Source of the DNA: Dunaliella salina
Taxonomy: Eukaryota; Chlorophyta; Chlorophyceae; Chlamydomonadales; Dunaliellaceae
Direction of reading: 5' to 3'
Assembly: GCA_002284615.2 (NCBI GenBank)
Contig: MU069448.1
Span: 353,112-372,535 of the forward strand
DNA: 19,424 nt
This document shows positions 1 through 7,798 of the stretch, piece by piece; position 1 is the first letter of the stretch, and each line of letters opens with the position of its first letter. Under the pieces are notes generated by a model. That model saw only the letters and a program-made list of their open reading frames with translations, did no database searches and had not been told where the DNA came from. The translations under genes and the position numbers were made by a program.

Positions 1-56
<56 letters not shown>
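1..56. repeat. (GT)n microsatellite
   Basis: Uninterrupted GT dinucleotides from the window edge; the tract probably continues to the left. Any reading frame through it is a Val-Cys or Thr-His shadow, not a gene. Confidence 0.98.
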
Positions 57-57
<1 letters not shown>

Positions 58-209
58 GTTTGTGTAGGCACATTGCTGCAAAGCAACACCATCAGACAGA
101 GCATGCAACACAAAACCACCTGAACATCTCTGGACAAAGATTTGCATGTGTTCTTTACAACATCAAGCCAATCCTTGTGCATGCCGCAAGCTCCCTCTTT
201 ACTTACCAG

Positions 210-273
210 ACTCTTTGCACGAGAGTACCAGATTGCAGCCTTGCATCGGGTGCTCCACTCAGACATTAACAAG
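210..273 (+). CDS. Possible internal exon of an unidentified host gene
   Basis: A 64-bp segment is bounded by a good acceptor (a pyrimidine-rich CTCCCTCTTTACTTACCAG ending at 209) and a strong donor (AAG followed by GTAAGG at 274). Reading from base 211 it is open and encodes LFAREYQIAALHRVLHSDIN followed by K. The composition (charged, amphipathic, helix-like) looks like real protein rather than a shadow frame. The short exon next to a (GT)n tract fits introns full of dinucleotide repeats. I do not recognise the family. Neighbouring exons are not certain, so the call rests on splice signals and an open frame only. Confidence 0.35.
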
Positions 274-420
274 GTAAGGATATGCAGCAGGCCTACTCCC
301 CCGAGTGCATAGCTGGCGGTGGTGAGAGCAGTCCTAAAAAGAAAAAAGAGAGCAGTGTCAAATTGTGATGCCATGGTGCACACATGCTCGCATGCACTCG
401 CAAACGCCATGCGCGCTGCA

Positions 421-600
421 GGCCTCTATTTTTCAGCCTCACCACTCATAGTTGCTGACATGCAGGGCCGCCTTGGCCACAATCAGGGCATACAGGACAC
501 AGAAAGGCCAGACATCAAGCCTCCCCCCGACACTGCGCTTCCTGAAGAACTCGACACCCTGTATATCCTTGCTTATCGCGGTTGGAAAAGGCATCCCCTT
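421..600 (+). CDS. Possible exon, unidentified protein
   Basis: An open frame covers 319-630 (103 codons by the permissive track). The part after the acceptor-like CGCGCTGCAG ending at 420 reads GLYFSASPLIVADMQGRLGH and later ALPEELDTLYILAYRGWKR. The second half is proline-rich, then helical and aromatic, which looks like folded protein. The donor is unclear: GCG followed by GTTGGA near 580 is weak. It could belong to the same gene as the 210-273 exon, but I cannot show a shared phase. Family not recognised. Confidence 0.25.
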
Positions 601-1174
601 ATCCCTCTGACAAGGGAGATGGTGGACTAGTTACTGGTGAAAAAGGTCGCCATGCCTCTACCACATTCATGTGCAAAAGTAAAAACACATTTTACAATTT
701 ACACATTTTTCAATTTATTCGACGAACGTGACTCTCATGCAAAATATACGTGCTTGTGCAAGCATACGCAATCCAACATGTGCCCATCCTTGCAGGAGGT
801 GTCCTGGACAGACTGTGGTTGGGTGTAGACGGTGTGGAAGGCATCAAAGCACCTGCTCATCAAAAAAATTACATCTTGAAGCTCGTGCAAGCCATTCAAC
901 TTCTTTCGGGCCAGTGAGCAGTGCACAAACCCATGCACTCAGTGCGGAGGATTTAGATGGAACTATTTCACACTCAAAGCAGTTACAGGGCCAAGCTCAG
1001 AGCAGTTGCAGGGCCGACCAAGGAAGCACAATTTATCTGTCTTCAGCGCCTGGCTTGGTTGGTGGGATTTTATGGGGACATCCACATGATTTGGCAGTGA
1101 TGGCATCCGTCTTTTCTTTACATGCTGCCACCGTCGTATTCATCTGGTGAGTGGTAAGGGACACCCGCGTGAGT

Positions 1175-1181
<7 letters not shown>

Positions 1182-1268
<87 letters not shown>
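1182..1268. repeat. (GT)n microsatellite ending in a short (GC)n run
   Basis: About 39 GT dinucleotides end in GCGCGCGC and then ATGTGTGCAC. The alternating purine-pyrimidine run is continuous and could adopt Z-DNA. Minus-strand frames with long Thr-His runs are shadows of it. Confidence 0.97.
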
Positions 1269-1269
<1 letters not shown>

Positions 1270-1499
1270 TGTGTGCACGTGCAACTTCCAGTGTTCGCAG
1301 CTGATGAACAACGTTGTTTACTGACCAGGGTGCTGAGAATGAAGGCCAGCAAAGAGTGCTTGTAATAAGTGTCATCGAGAAAGTCACCTAGGACATCCTC
1401 AATTTTCTGCAAGGAGCAGACACATGTCACACGAGCAGCGGACCTTAACCTTCAAAACCCAGGCAACAGCAATGATTTCCTCTCTGCCTTTCACATGCA

Positions 1500-1695
1500 G
1501 CTACATGTGCAGTTGGCTTGTGTACAGTGACAAGCCAGCCCTCAGCAAGCATCCCCTCGTGGCGCAGCTCAATAATATGCGCAAAGCATCATGCAAAGCC
1601 CTACAAGCCAGCCACGGGGTGTGTGCCCTAGCAGCCGTCACTGCTGTTGCCTTGGATCCAGCCTCTATAGCTCAACTTGTGCCACACCTCAGCGG
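1500..1695 (+). CDS. Possible exon, helical-repeat-like protein, unidentified
   Basis: The open frame 1424-1840 contains a plausible exon after the acceptor TTTCACATGCAG (ending about 1500), up to the donor-like CAGCG followed by GTGAGG at 1694. The central peptide includes SDKPALSKHPLVAQLNNMRK and then ASHGVCALAAVTAVALDPAS. It is rich in Ala/Leu/Val with regularly spaced helices, as in HEAT or armadillo-type repeat proteins, but no signature identifies it. A second GTGAGG occurs near 1780. It may be part of the same transcription unit as the exons to the left. Product name withheld. Confidence 0.35.
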
Positions 1696-1839
1696 TGAGG
1701 GGCACTGTGGGTCATATCCACACCAGCTTTTGTGCCTCCCCCTTTTTTTTGTCATCTGTAACCCAAAAGTGGCTCGAACGGTGAGGGGATTGGTGGGTCA
1801 TGTCAATACCAAGTGTGATTCGCTTTTGTGCCGTTTCTG

Positions 1840-2320
1840 AGGGGCTGGATGGGTCAGAACCAATGAATCTTATCAGGTGTATGCGCTGGCATTGCTTCGG
1901 GAGCTTTCTGCTCTTAATCTGGCAGTCTGTATCACAAGAACTTCATGGATGTAAACCCCTGAAGAGATCAGGGGCACTGTAATCATGCTTGTCATACTAT
2001 GATTGTTACCAATTTGCCCTTTCAACGCCTCTGCAAATTGTGCCCCTGTTATTATTGCATGTCATCATCCAAAGAGATTTGCAGAGGTAAAGGCTCTTAC
2101 CTGCTCTGGCGGCAAACTGCTTTCGCCCTGAAATGGGATTGCCCTGGAAATCACCAGGAATTGAATTGGTGCTTGCATTTAAATTCCAAAGCAAGGGAAA
2201 CGGTGAGATGTGAAATTACAACCAACCACACATGTCCTGTTTTTCTTGCTAGGTGGATCTGGATCTGTGGCATCACCTGCAAGGCTCAACCCAATTGTGG
2301 TGGCAGCTACACTCCTTACT
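1840..2320. other. Unassigned non-coding stretch
   Basis: Only short frames on both strands, none with a recognisable motif. Several AG/GT pairs (for example TTTGCAG at about 2083 and TTGCTAG near 2251) could be splice sites, but no consistent exon emerges. Confidence 0.4.
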
Positions 2321-2324
2321 TGGT

Positions 2325-2546
2325 TCTGATGTTTTTTGGATGCTGGAGGCCTTCATGAACTTCTCCTTTTGCATGATCAGGCTAGCAGTCAGTCGTTTTG
2401 ACTGGAGGCCTTGTAACCTTGTACCTTGTACCTGATGTTTTTTTGGATGCTGGAGGCCTTCACAGTTTTGTTGTGGAAAGAAGGCCTTCACAGTTTTGTT
2501 ATGGTTTTTGGGATTCTGATGTTTCTTGGATGCTGGAGGCCTTCAT
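2325..2546 (+). repeat. Three dispersed copies of a ~29-bp repeat
   Basis: The core TTGGATGCTGGAGGCCTTCA follows TGATGTTT(T) at about 2327-2354, 2433-2463 and 2516-2544. Between the second and third copies, the string GGCCTTCACAGTTTTGTT is also duplicated. The GTGGCAGCT upstream at about 2300 resembles the start of the minisatellite unit that follows, so this is probably its degenerate left border. Confidence 0.8.
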
Positions 2547-2619
2547 GTGAAATTTTGTTGCGGCAACAGACTTTTTTGGGGGATGCCCAGAGCCACCACA
2601 TTTTTGCGTTTTTTCCATG

Positions 2620-3155
2620 GCAGCTGACATCTTTTTCTGGAAGCTCAGGGCATGCGCACTTGTTGTGGCAGCTGACATCTTTTTCTGGAAGCTCAGGGCA
2701 TGCGCACTTGTTGTGGCAGCTGACATGTTTTTCTGGAAGCTCAGGGCGTGCGCATTTGTTGTGGCAGCTGACGTCTTTTTCTGGAAGCTCAGGGCGTGCG
2801 CATTTGTTGTGGCAGCTGACATCTTTTTCTGGAAGCTCAGGGCGTGCGCATTTGTTGTGGCAGCTGAAATCTTTTTCTGGAAGCTCAGGGCATTCCCACT
2901 TGTTGTTGCAGCTGACATCTTAGGGAAAAGCACATGGCATTCCCACTTGTTGTTGCAGCTGACATCTTTTTCTGGAAGCTCAGGGCATGCGCATTTGTTG
3001 TGGCAGCTGACATCTTATGGAAAAGCACATGGCATTCCCACTTGTTGTTGCAGCTGACATCTTTTTCTGGAAGCCCAGGGCATGCGCACTTGTTGTGGCA
3101 GCTGACGTCTTATGGAAAAGCACATGGCATTCCCACTTGTTGTCGCAGCTGACAT
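2620..3155 (+). repeat. 47/48-bp minisatellite with higher-order A/B structure
   Basis: Units start with GCAGCTGACATC at 2620, 2668, 2716, 2764, 2812, 2860, 2908, 2955, 3003, 3050 and 3098, with a partial unit at 3145. Type A (48 bp) contains TTTTTCTGGAAGCTCAGGGC and ends with a TGCGCA(C/T)TTGTTGTG variant. Type B (47 bp) replaces the middle with TTA(T/G)GGAAAAGCACATGGCA. Six A units come first, then B-A-B-A-B, a 95-bp dimer. Because 48 is divisible by 3, the A block is open in several frames on both strands (for example a 16-residue AADIFFWKLRACALVV period). The B units break the frame. Not a gene, as far as the sequence shows. Confidence 0.97.
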
Positions 3156-3233
3156 TCCTGTGTGATTGCAAAAGTGTTCCCCCTGCTCTGCGCAAGTCCC
3201 CTTTTCAGCCACAATTGATGTTCATTTCTTGCT

Positions 3234-3240
<7 letters not shown>

Positions 3241-3302
<62 letters not shown>
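3241..3302. repeat. (GT)n microsatellite
   Basis: About 31 GT dinucleotides, ending in ATGTGAGCAG. Confidence 0.97.
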
Positions 3303-3307
<5 letters not shown>

Positions 3308-3818
3308 AGCAGTACCCTTGCTGATGGTGGCCTCCGTCTCTGTGTTAGTGCTGGGCTCTGTGGAGCTCCACCGACGGCAAACCACTAAAGCGCAAGCGCT
3401 CCAACTGGACAAGCAGGGACCGGGTGCAGCACACCCAATCATGTAAGCTCAGACCTGATCATGAGTTGGCCAGCATTGGCGTTTTTCTGTGGCAATAATT
3501 TCCCATGGCATGAGAACTACCTAGTTTACCGATTGTGCTTTGCCCCTAGTTGGTGTTTTCATAACGTGTTACACACTGTTCACAAATCTTGGGCTCTGAG
3601 CATGCGTTTCGCTTTGCCTGATTTACAGAAGTAGAAAATGGACCGCGGCGGCCTGAAAATGCATTTTGCGGTGCCATCAAGGCTTGTTTCTTCATCAAAA
3701 ATCTTTTGACAAGGATGTTTACCAGTCTCTCCCCTGCCAGTCCAGTTGTGAGGTAAAGGTACCTTTGTTGGATGCACTTGAATTGAAAAGCATTGAAAGT
3801 TTGTGCAGGCCAGAGGCT
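3303..3818. other. Unassigned stretch
   Basis: Short frames only. A frame at 3666-3851 (+) and one at 3580-3777 (-) overlap without recognisable motifs. I see no RNA gene, repeat or element boundary here. Confidence 0.4.
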
Positions 3819-3828
3819 GCGCTCATTA

Positions 3829-3888
3829 CAAAAGAAAGAAAAACTGCGTAGGCAGCGAAAACGCTCCCCACATCAATTAAGGAAAGCC
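3829..3888 (-). mobile_element. 60-bp extremely 5'-truncated LINE 3' tail with TSDs
   Basis: Read on the minus strand, this segment is the same tail seen at 10722-10770 (+) and 11930-11982 (-): AATTGATGTGGGGAG, a short spacer, CTGCCTACGCAG, then TTTTTCTTTCTTTTG. It is flanked by a direct repeat GCGCTCATTA at 3819-3828 and 3889-3898, extendable to 13 bp with one mismatch. This is what target-primed reverse transcription leaves when second-strand synthesis stops almost at once. Only tail sequence is present and no coding part. Confidence 0.75.
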
Positions 3889-3900
3889 GCGCTCATTAAG

Positions 3901-4033
3901 GTAAGGCTCCCTTACTTGCAAGCTGACAAATTGACTCGCTTTCAGAAAGGAGAGGCCCCCTTTCCATGAAGGACTCATTTTCATTAAGGGCTCATTTTCA
4001 TTAAGGAAAGGCTCCCTTACTTGCAAGCTGACA
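3901..4033 (+). repeat. Direct repeats around CTCATT/CATTAAGG and CTTGCAAGCTGACA
   Basis: The string AGGCTCCCTTACTTGCAAGC followed by TGACA occurs at about 3904-3928 and again at about 4009-4033. Between them, GCTCATTTTCATTAAGG is doubled. The CTCATTAAGG motif also forms part of the TSD of the adjacent LINE tail, so small duplications have accumulated around that insertion. Confidence 0.75.
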
Positions 4034-4038
4034 CAGGC

Positions 4039-4200
4039 CTCACCAAAGCCTGTAACATGGCAGACCGTCTGCCGGTGACCGTCTCAATGCTTATCACCAA
4101 AGCCTGTCAAATGGCAGACCGTCTGCCGGTGACCGTCTGAATGCTTATCACCAAAGCCTGTCAAATGGCAGGCCGTCTGCCGGTGACCGTCTGAATGCTT
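4039..4200 (+). repeat. 54-bp tandem triplication
   Basis: Three units at about 4039-4092, 4093-4146 and 4147-4200. The last two start ATCACCAAAGCCTGTCAAAT, and all three end with TGAATGCTT or TCAATGCTT. Each unit contains GCAGACCGTCTGC (GCAGGCCGTCTGC in the third), a short inverted repeat. The first unit is more diverged at its start. No coding signal. Confidence 0.92.
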
Positions 4201-4487
4201 ATCTAAAGTAGCGGGAAACTTTGTGGTTGGGTTGCCTTTTTTTGCCTCTATTGCACATCATGGAGAATTTCGTACTCCTCTCCTTGTTCCTGCATTGCCA
4301 AGGAGCACAACGTTGCGATTGGGCTGCTGCTCCGAAGTATATCAATTCCTGGGCCTGTTTGCAGTCGGAAACAAAGGTCCCTCTCCCCTCCATTAGCTCC
4401 AATTGCTTCTTTTGTTTGGAAATTATTTCTTGTGTTACGTTTATTGCTAATATCTTATGTGCCTCTCCGCGCATTTTCTTGCAGGGT

Positions 4488-4653
4488 ACAAGGAGCTCAA
4501 TCCGCTGCCAAGATGTATGTTTGGGTGTTCTTGACGGGGTTACATGGTTATCTGTCCTACACAAAAGGGGGCTGGAGCTTAAGTAGCCTTCTATGCGCGC
4601 TGCTACTAGGGACTGGAGGGTTTTGTCTGTGGGCTGGGGAGCGTGACATTTGA
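4488..4653 (+). CDS. Exon-like ORF for a small membrane protein (TMEM14-like?)
   Basis: A very good acceptor (CCTCTCCGCGCATTTTCTTGCAG, ending about 4484) leads into a frame that reads VQGAQSAAKMYVWVFLTGLH, continues GYLSYTKGGWSLSSLLCALL, and stops at TGA 4651-4653. The peptide is strongly hydrophobic, with two glycine-rich segments. The spacing G-x2-GYL-x3-KG-x2-SLSSLL-x5-G resembles the first half of the TMEM14/UPF0136 family (small four-helix membrane proteins), but this is a resemblance by eye. The frame stops after about 55 codons, before the remaining helices. So it is a terminal exon, a pseudogene, or a coincidence. GCAG followed by GTAACG just after the stop could be a donor if another frame were used. 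Confidence 0.3.
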
Positions 4654-4659
4654 TGCTGT

Positions 4660-5040
4660 GCAGGTAACGATATAATTTTCAGGGTTCTTCAAGCTGTGTC
4701 ATGAGGAGAGATTCTATGGGAAGGATGTAGCTAATTTCGTTTTCTTTCATGTTCATGTTCTGCAAGCAACCATGATTTGCAGGGTTTGCCTGCTCTTTTG
4801 TATTTGTGTTTCTTTTGAAGATTGAATCATTCAGAAAAGTGAAAGGGGGAGGAAAAAACATGCATACCAAAAAGGCTGAGTGCCTTTGGGAAAGCTCCTT
4901 CGGGGAAGGCTCCTAAGTAGCATGTTAGCTGGACACTCCCCCCCGGTGGCAATATGAGTGCCGGCAAAGTAGAAAGTGGCCAACTGTGTCCAATTTGTAG
5001 GGTTTTCAGAAAAAAGGGCTTTCAGTCAAGATGTGCAGCT
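4660..5040. other. Unassigned stretch
   Basis: No frame with recognisable content. Small duplications such as GGGAAAGCTCCTTC/GGGGAAGGCTCCT at about 4888-4915 are visible. Confidence 0.4.
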
Positions 5041-5114
5041 CCTGGCCTGTGTCCAGTTTACGTTTGGGGTCAACCCAATCGATACCCATAATTTTAGGCT
5101 CGGCTTGAGGTGCT

Positions 5115-5650
5115 TGCAGGTGTATATCCATTGGGATTACTAGTCTCCAGCCAAGGACGTTGACTGCGCAGCTTTCCCGGGTGTACCGCTATACATGCCT
5201 CAACTGGGCATATGAGGAGAATCAAACCCCCAAACTCTGGGCTCTGACCGGTCGGATCAGGGCTGGTCCTGGCAACTCAAAATTTACATCCCGGAAGGTA
5301 TCTACTGCTGGAACTATCACCTGCACGGTAAATCCTAAGGGCCATGGACCCATTGAAACGACTAACATAGCAGAGCTCGCTGCAATTTTGGTAGTTCTAT
5401 AGCAAGGACACACTTCAATTGCCACTGACAGTTCTTCAGCACTGAATCAGACTAGAAACCAGATCCTAAAACCTATGAACACGTCCACGCACTTACATGC
5501 ACCACTGCTCAAAGTGATAACAACTTACATCACTGCACCAGAGGACCCTGTACAATTCATAGTAAGGTAAAATCACACAGTGGCATCCTTGCTAATGAAG
5601 GCAGATTCTCTTGCAATTTAATTAAATTGTGCTGCCATATTTCGAGATCA
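5115..5650 (+). pseudogene. Degenerate RNase H domain of a LINE
   Basis: The frame through 5160-5402 continues in register past a TAG (5400-5402), a TAA near 5570 and a TAA near 5620. RNase H landmarks are in the expected order. TAGTITCTV is a beta strand. IETTNIAELAAILVVL holds the conserved Glu in a helix. HTSIATDSSSAL has the second Asp in the strand-turn-helix position, and ADSLAI matches the last catalytic Asp of the GADxLA motif. The first strand with its TDGS Asp is not visible, so the N-terminus is lost or frameshifted. RNase H domains of this type follow the reverse transcriptase in several LINE clades, including green-algal ones. It may be the same copy as the LINE 3' part at 9421-10770 (same strand), with later insertions between. 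Confidence 0.65.
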
Positions 5651-5654
5651 CAGG

Positions 5655-5897
5655 TGAACCTGGCGTGACTCAGTCGCATTGCTCCTGCAGGAGCTCGGTG
5701 GAGGAGGTCGCAGAATCGAATCTTGGTGGGGGCGCTTTGATAGGTTGAGGTGTCCTTTCCTTAATGTACGCTCCGCATTTCTGCATCCGCATCATCATCG
5801 AGGTGGAGCATAGTAATTTCCAATTCAATTTTCAAAGCTCACACCCCTTTCATCCATTTCCTTTGGCTTAATACACCTGTCACAAAAAAAAAAAAAA
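5655..5897 (+). mobile_element. Possible tRNA-derived SINE ending in poly(A)
   Basis: TGGCGTGACTCAGTCG (5661-5676) resembles a pol III A box, and AGAATCGAATCT (about 5712-5723) resembles a B box, at tRNA-like spacing. The following ~160 bp is pyrimidine-rich and ends in a run of 15 A (5884-5898). The start coincides with the end of RNase H homology. I do not see clear target-site duplications, and the boxes are imperfect, so this stays a candidate. Confidence 0.4.
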
Positions 5898-5916
5898 AGT
5901 GAAAAGTAAAAAGTCT

Positions 5917-5936
5917 ACGCTGGACATAACCAGCGT
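5917..5936. other. Short perfect hairpin
   Basis: ACGCTGG, a 6-base loop ACATAA, and CCAGCGT, just after the poly(A) run. No U-tract follows; function unknown. Confidence 0.6.
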
Positions 5937-5978
5937 GCACTTACAAAAGACCCAACAGTCAGCGCTGAATCTAACAGT

Positions 5979-6082
5979 GAGCCCCACTAACGAAGGCTAG
6001 CTATGAGCCCCACCAAAGAAGGCTACCTATGGGCCCCACCAACGAAGGCTACCTATGAGCCCCACCAACAAAGGCTAGCTAG
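5979..6082 (+). repeat. 26-bp tandem repeat, four copies
   Basis: Units start at 5979, 6005, 6031 and 6057, with consensus GAGCCCCACCAACGAAGGCT followed by ACCTAT. Copies differ by one to four bases. A frame starting at 6003 runs through it, but only because the unit is nearly stop-free. Confidence 0.95.
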
Positions 6083-6169
6083 GAGCAGCCCAGTTTATGT
6101 GGGTCCAATAGCCATCCGCCCAGCTGCGTGCCTCGCTGTCCTGTACGCAGCCTGCCCCGCAGCCCCCTC

Positions 6170-6260
6170 CAGGGGGAGTTTGGGGGAGCTCGAGGGGAGC
6201 TTCCCCAAACCCCCTTTGCTTAAGTTGCTGAATTGCTGAAGTTGCTGAAGTTGCTGAATT
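6170..6260. repeat. Inverted G/C-tract hairpin followed by 9-bp (GTTGCTGAA)n
   Basis: At about 6172-6214, GGGGGAGTTTGGGGGAGCTC pairs imperfectly with the following GGAGCTTCCCCAAACCCCC. Then the 9-mer GTTGCTGAA, with its variant ATTGCTGAA, recurs about four times at 6224-6259. Non-coding as far as visible. Confidence 0.75.
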
Positions 6261-6479
6261 GGATGGCATCTTTGGTGTTGTAAGCTTTTGTCAAGCTCTT
6301 TACAGCGTGATAGTGAAATTAGTTTGCAGTTTCGTGGGCTTTGTCTTTGGTGAGGCCAAGGTTGCAGAGGAGATCATTCGTGTTCCAGCAATTCCAGTGA
6401 GTATGGTGTGCAATGTGACTCTGTGATTGCAGTGTGTGCCTGCCACAACACACAATTCTCATGCACAGCGCTGACCCCT

Positions 6480-6528
6480 TTTAAACCTCTATGACAAACT
6501 TGAACAAAAGCTCATACTGGAACAGCAA
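6480..6528 (+). pseudogene. Possible upstream LINE flank of the TGTC element
   Basis: If the 6529-9420 element interrupted the LINE whose 3' part resumes at 9421, the bases here should be the LINE region just before its C-terminal zinc-binding motif. The sequence GAACAAAAGCTCATACTGG could correspond to the NQKxAxxF-type segment seen in the LINE copy near 16740, but the match is weak and frame-broken. Only the shared GCAA at 6525-6528 and 9421-9424 is solid. Confidence 0.25.
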
Positions 6529-6858
6529 TGTCGTGCGAGATCAATGTCACACACACATCACCAACCTGGGAGCACATATGACTACCCTCCTAATTCTTGC
6601 CAGATGCAAGGATGAAAAAGACGACAGCAGATGGCAAGAGTTATAATACTTGAGGGTGCATAAGATGAAGATGTGTGAACAAGTTGCAACCAATTGGTGC
6701 ATGAAAGTGAACCGAGTTAACAAAGAAAAGTTTCTGTACAAAGAGGAAAGCATTGCAGCGAAGGTAAATCTCAGACACAAGCACTGGTCAAAGATCTCCT
6801 TGGCCTAAGTCGATATGCTCAAAAGATAGACGTCCAGGATTGACACATATTTCACCTC

Positions 6859-6891
6859 CAGGGACGTTAACGTCCCTGACAACGTTGTCAG
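6859..6891. other. Two overlapping perfect palindromes at a hAT insertion point
   Basis: CAGGGACGTTAACGTCCCTG (6859-6878) is a perfect 20-bp palindrome. CTGACAACGTTGTCAG (6876-6891) is a perfect 16-bp palindrome overlapping it by three bases. The second runs into the first three bases (CAG) of the hAT-like element starting at 6889. Confidence 0.9.
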
Positions 6892-7541
6892 AGGGGGGAG
6901 CCTGGCCAATCTGCCAGACATGCTCTTTCCTACATTTTTCTTAAATTTGACCATGCCAACCATCATTATTTATAATAATATTGCTTTCACCAAAAAATGG
7001 CAAAAATCGGAGGACCCCAGATCACTCTCCAGGCCTCAGATCACCCAAAAATGGCCCACAGCTCCACCCTAGACCATTTCTCACACCCAAAATTGTGTCT
7101 TTATAACACTTATATCTATTTCTAACATCCTGCATATTCAAAAATAGGAAATAAGAAAGTAAAAAAATGGCCTTTTTGGCACCCCCTGTGCTGGATTTTC
7201 TCTAAGGGAAATGGCTGAGATTTGTATCTTACCAACCATCGGGTCTTTTCACTCCATTTTTTTGGCAGTGATATTATTTGATTACAAGGACTCCAAAACA
7301 CCTAAATTTACCCAATTTGGCGCAGTGGGTGGTCAGATCTAGGGATTTGGTGGTGAAAACTAGGTTTCACGCCGCGGCTGATTTGGCACGGTGTCCCTGA
7401 CTGGTAATATTGAAATCTCCGTACTACAGGCAGAAAACAGGCTTTACAGTGAACCCAAGCATCAATATTACCAGTTGGGGACAACATACGCGAGGGGCAT
7501 GCAAAAAATGCATGATTTTGGGCCTTAGCCTCCCCCCTCTG
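6889..7541. mobile_element. 653-bp non-autonomous hAT-like element, copy 1
   Basis: The ends are CAGAGGGGGGAG (6889) and the reverse complement of CAGAGGGGGGAGGCTAAGGCC (ending 7541). The CAGAG(G/T)GG terminus is typical of hAT elements. It shares about 370 bp of interior (6930-7300) and a right-hand block (7316-7390) with copy 2 at 14017-15192, in the same orientation. Flanks are AACGTTGT on the left and, one base offset, GACGTTGT on the right, so an imperfect 8-bp target duplication. It has no transposase frame. The interior carries a 21-bp inverted repeat near its right end. It interrupts the 3' region of the TGTC element. Confidence 0.7.
7393..7482. repeat. 21-bp inverted repeat inside hAT copy 1
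   Basis: ACTGGTAATATTGA (7400-7413) pairs perfectly with TCAATATTACCAGT (7462-7475). Extending outward to 7393 and 7482 adds seven positions with two mismatches. The loop is 48 bases. The corresponding part of copy 2 has lost this symmetry. Confidence 0.9.
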
Positions 7542-7798
7542 GGACGTTGTGTGCGATTTAACAAGACAACAAAGGCAATGCGCATGATGATGGGTGCGCT
7601 CACAGATATTTCTACAATTAAGCTCAGGCAAGCTCAGGACAGGCAGCCTTATCCTATTCCCAGAGAAACAGAATCAGCTAGAATCACCCCCCAGACTTGT
7701 CTAATGCGCTGAAGATAGGATGCTCCCAAAAATCCGCCATCCACCACAAAAATTCCCACCAGCTTCAAAGTTCAAAATGGTGACCAGGAGAATGTTAA

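Noticed and set aside
1033..1430. Three overlapping minus-strand ORFs with long Thr-His runs
   Set aside because: They are translations of the (GT)n tract in three frames; no independent coding signal.
2426..3057. Long ORFs on both strands (144-165 codons) over the minisatellite
   Set aside because: A 48-bp unit without stops is automatically open. Both strands and several frames are open at once, and the 47-bp units break them.
4039..4200. CRISPR-like array
   Set aside because: Three adjacent 54-bp units have no unique spacers; it is a plain tandem repeat, and the DNA is eukaryotic in character.
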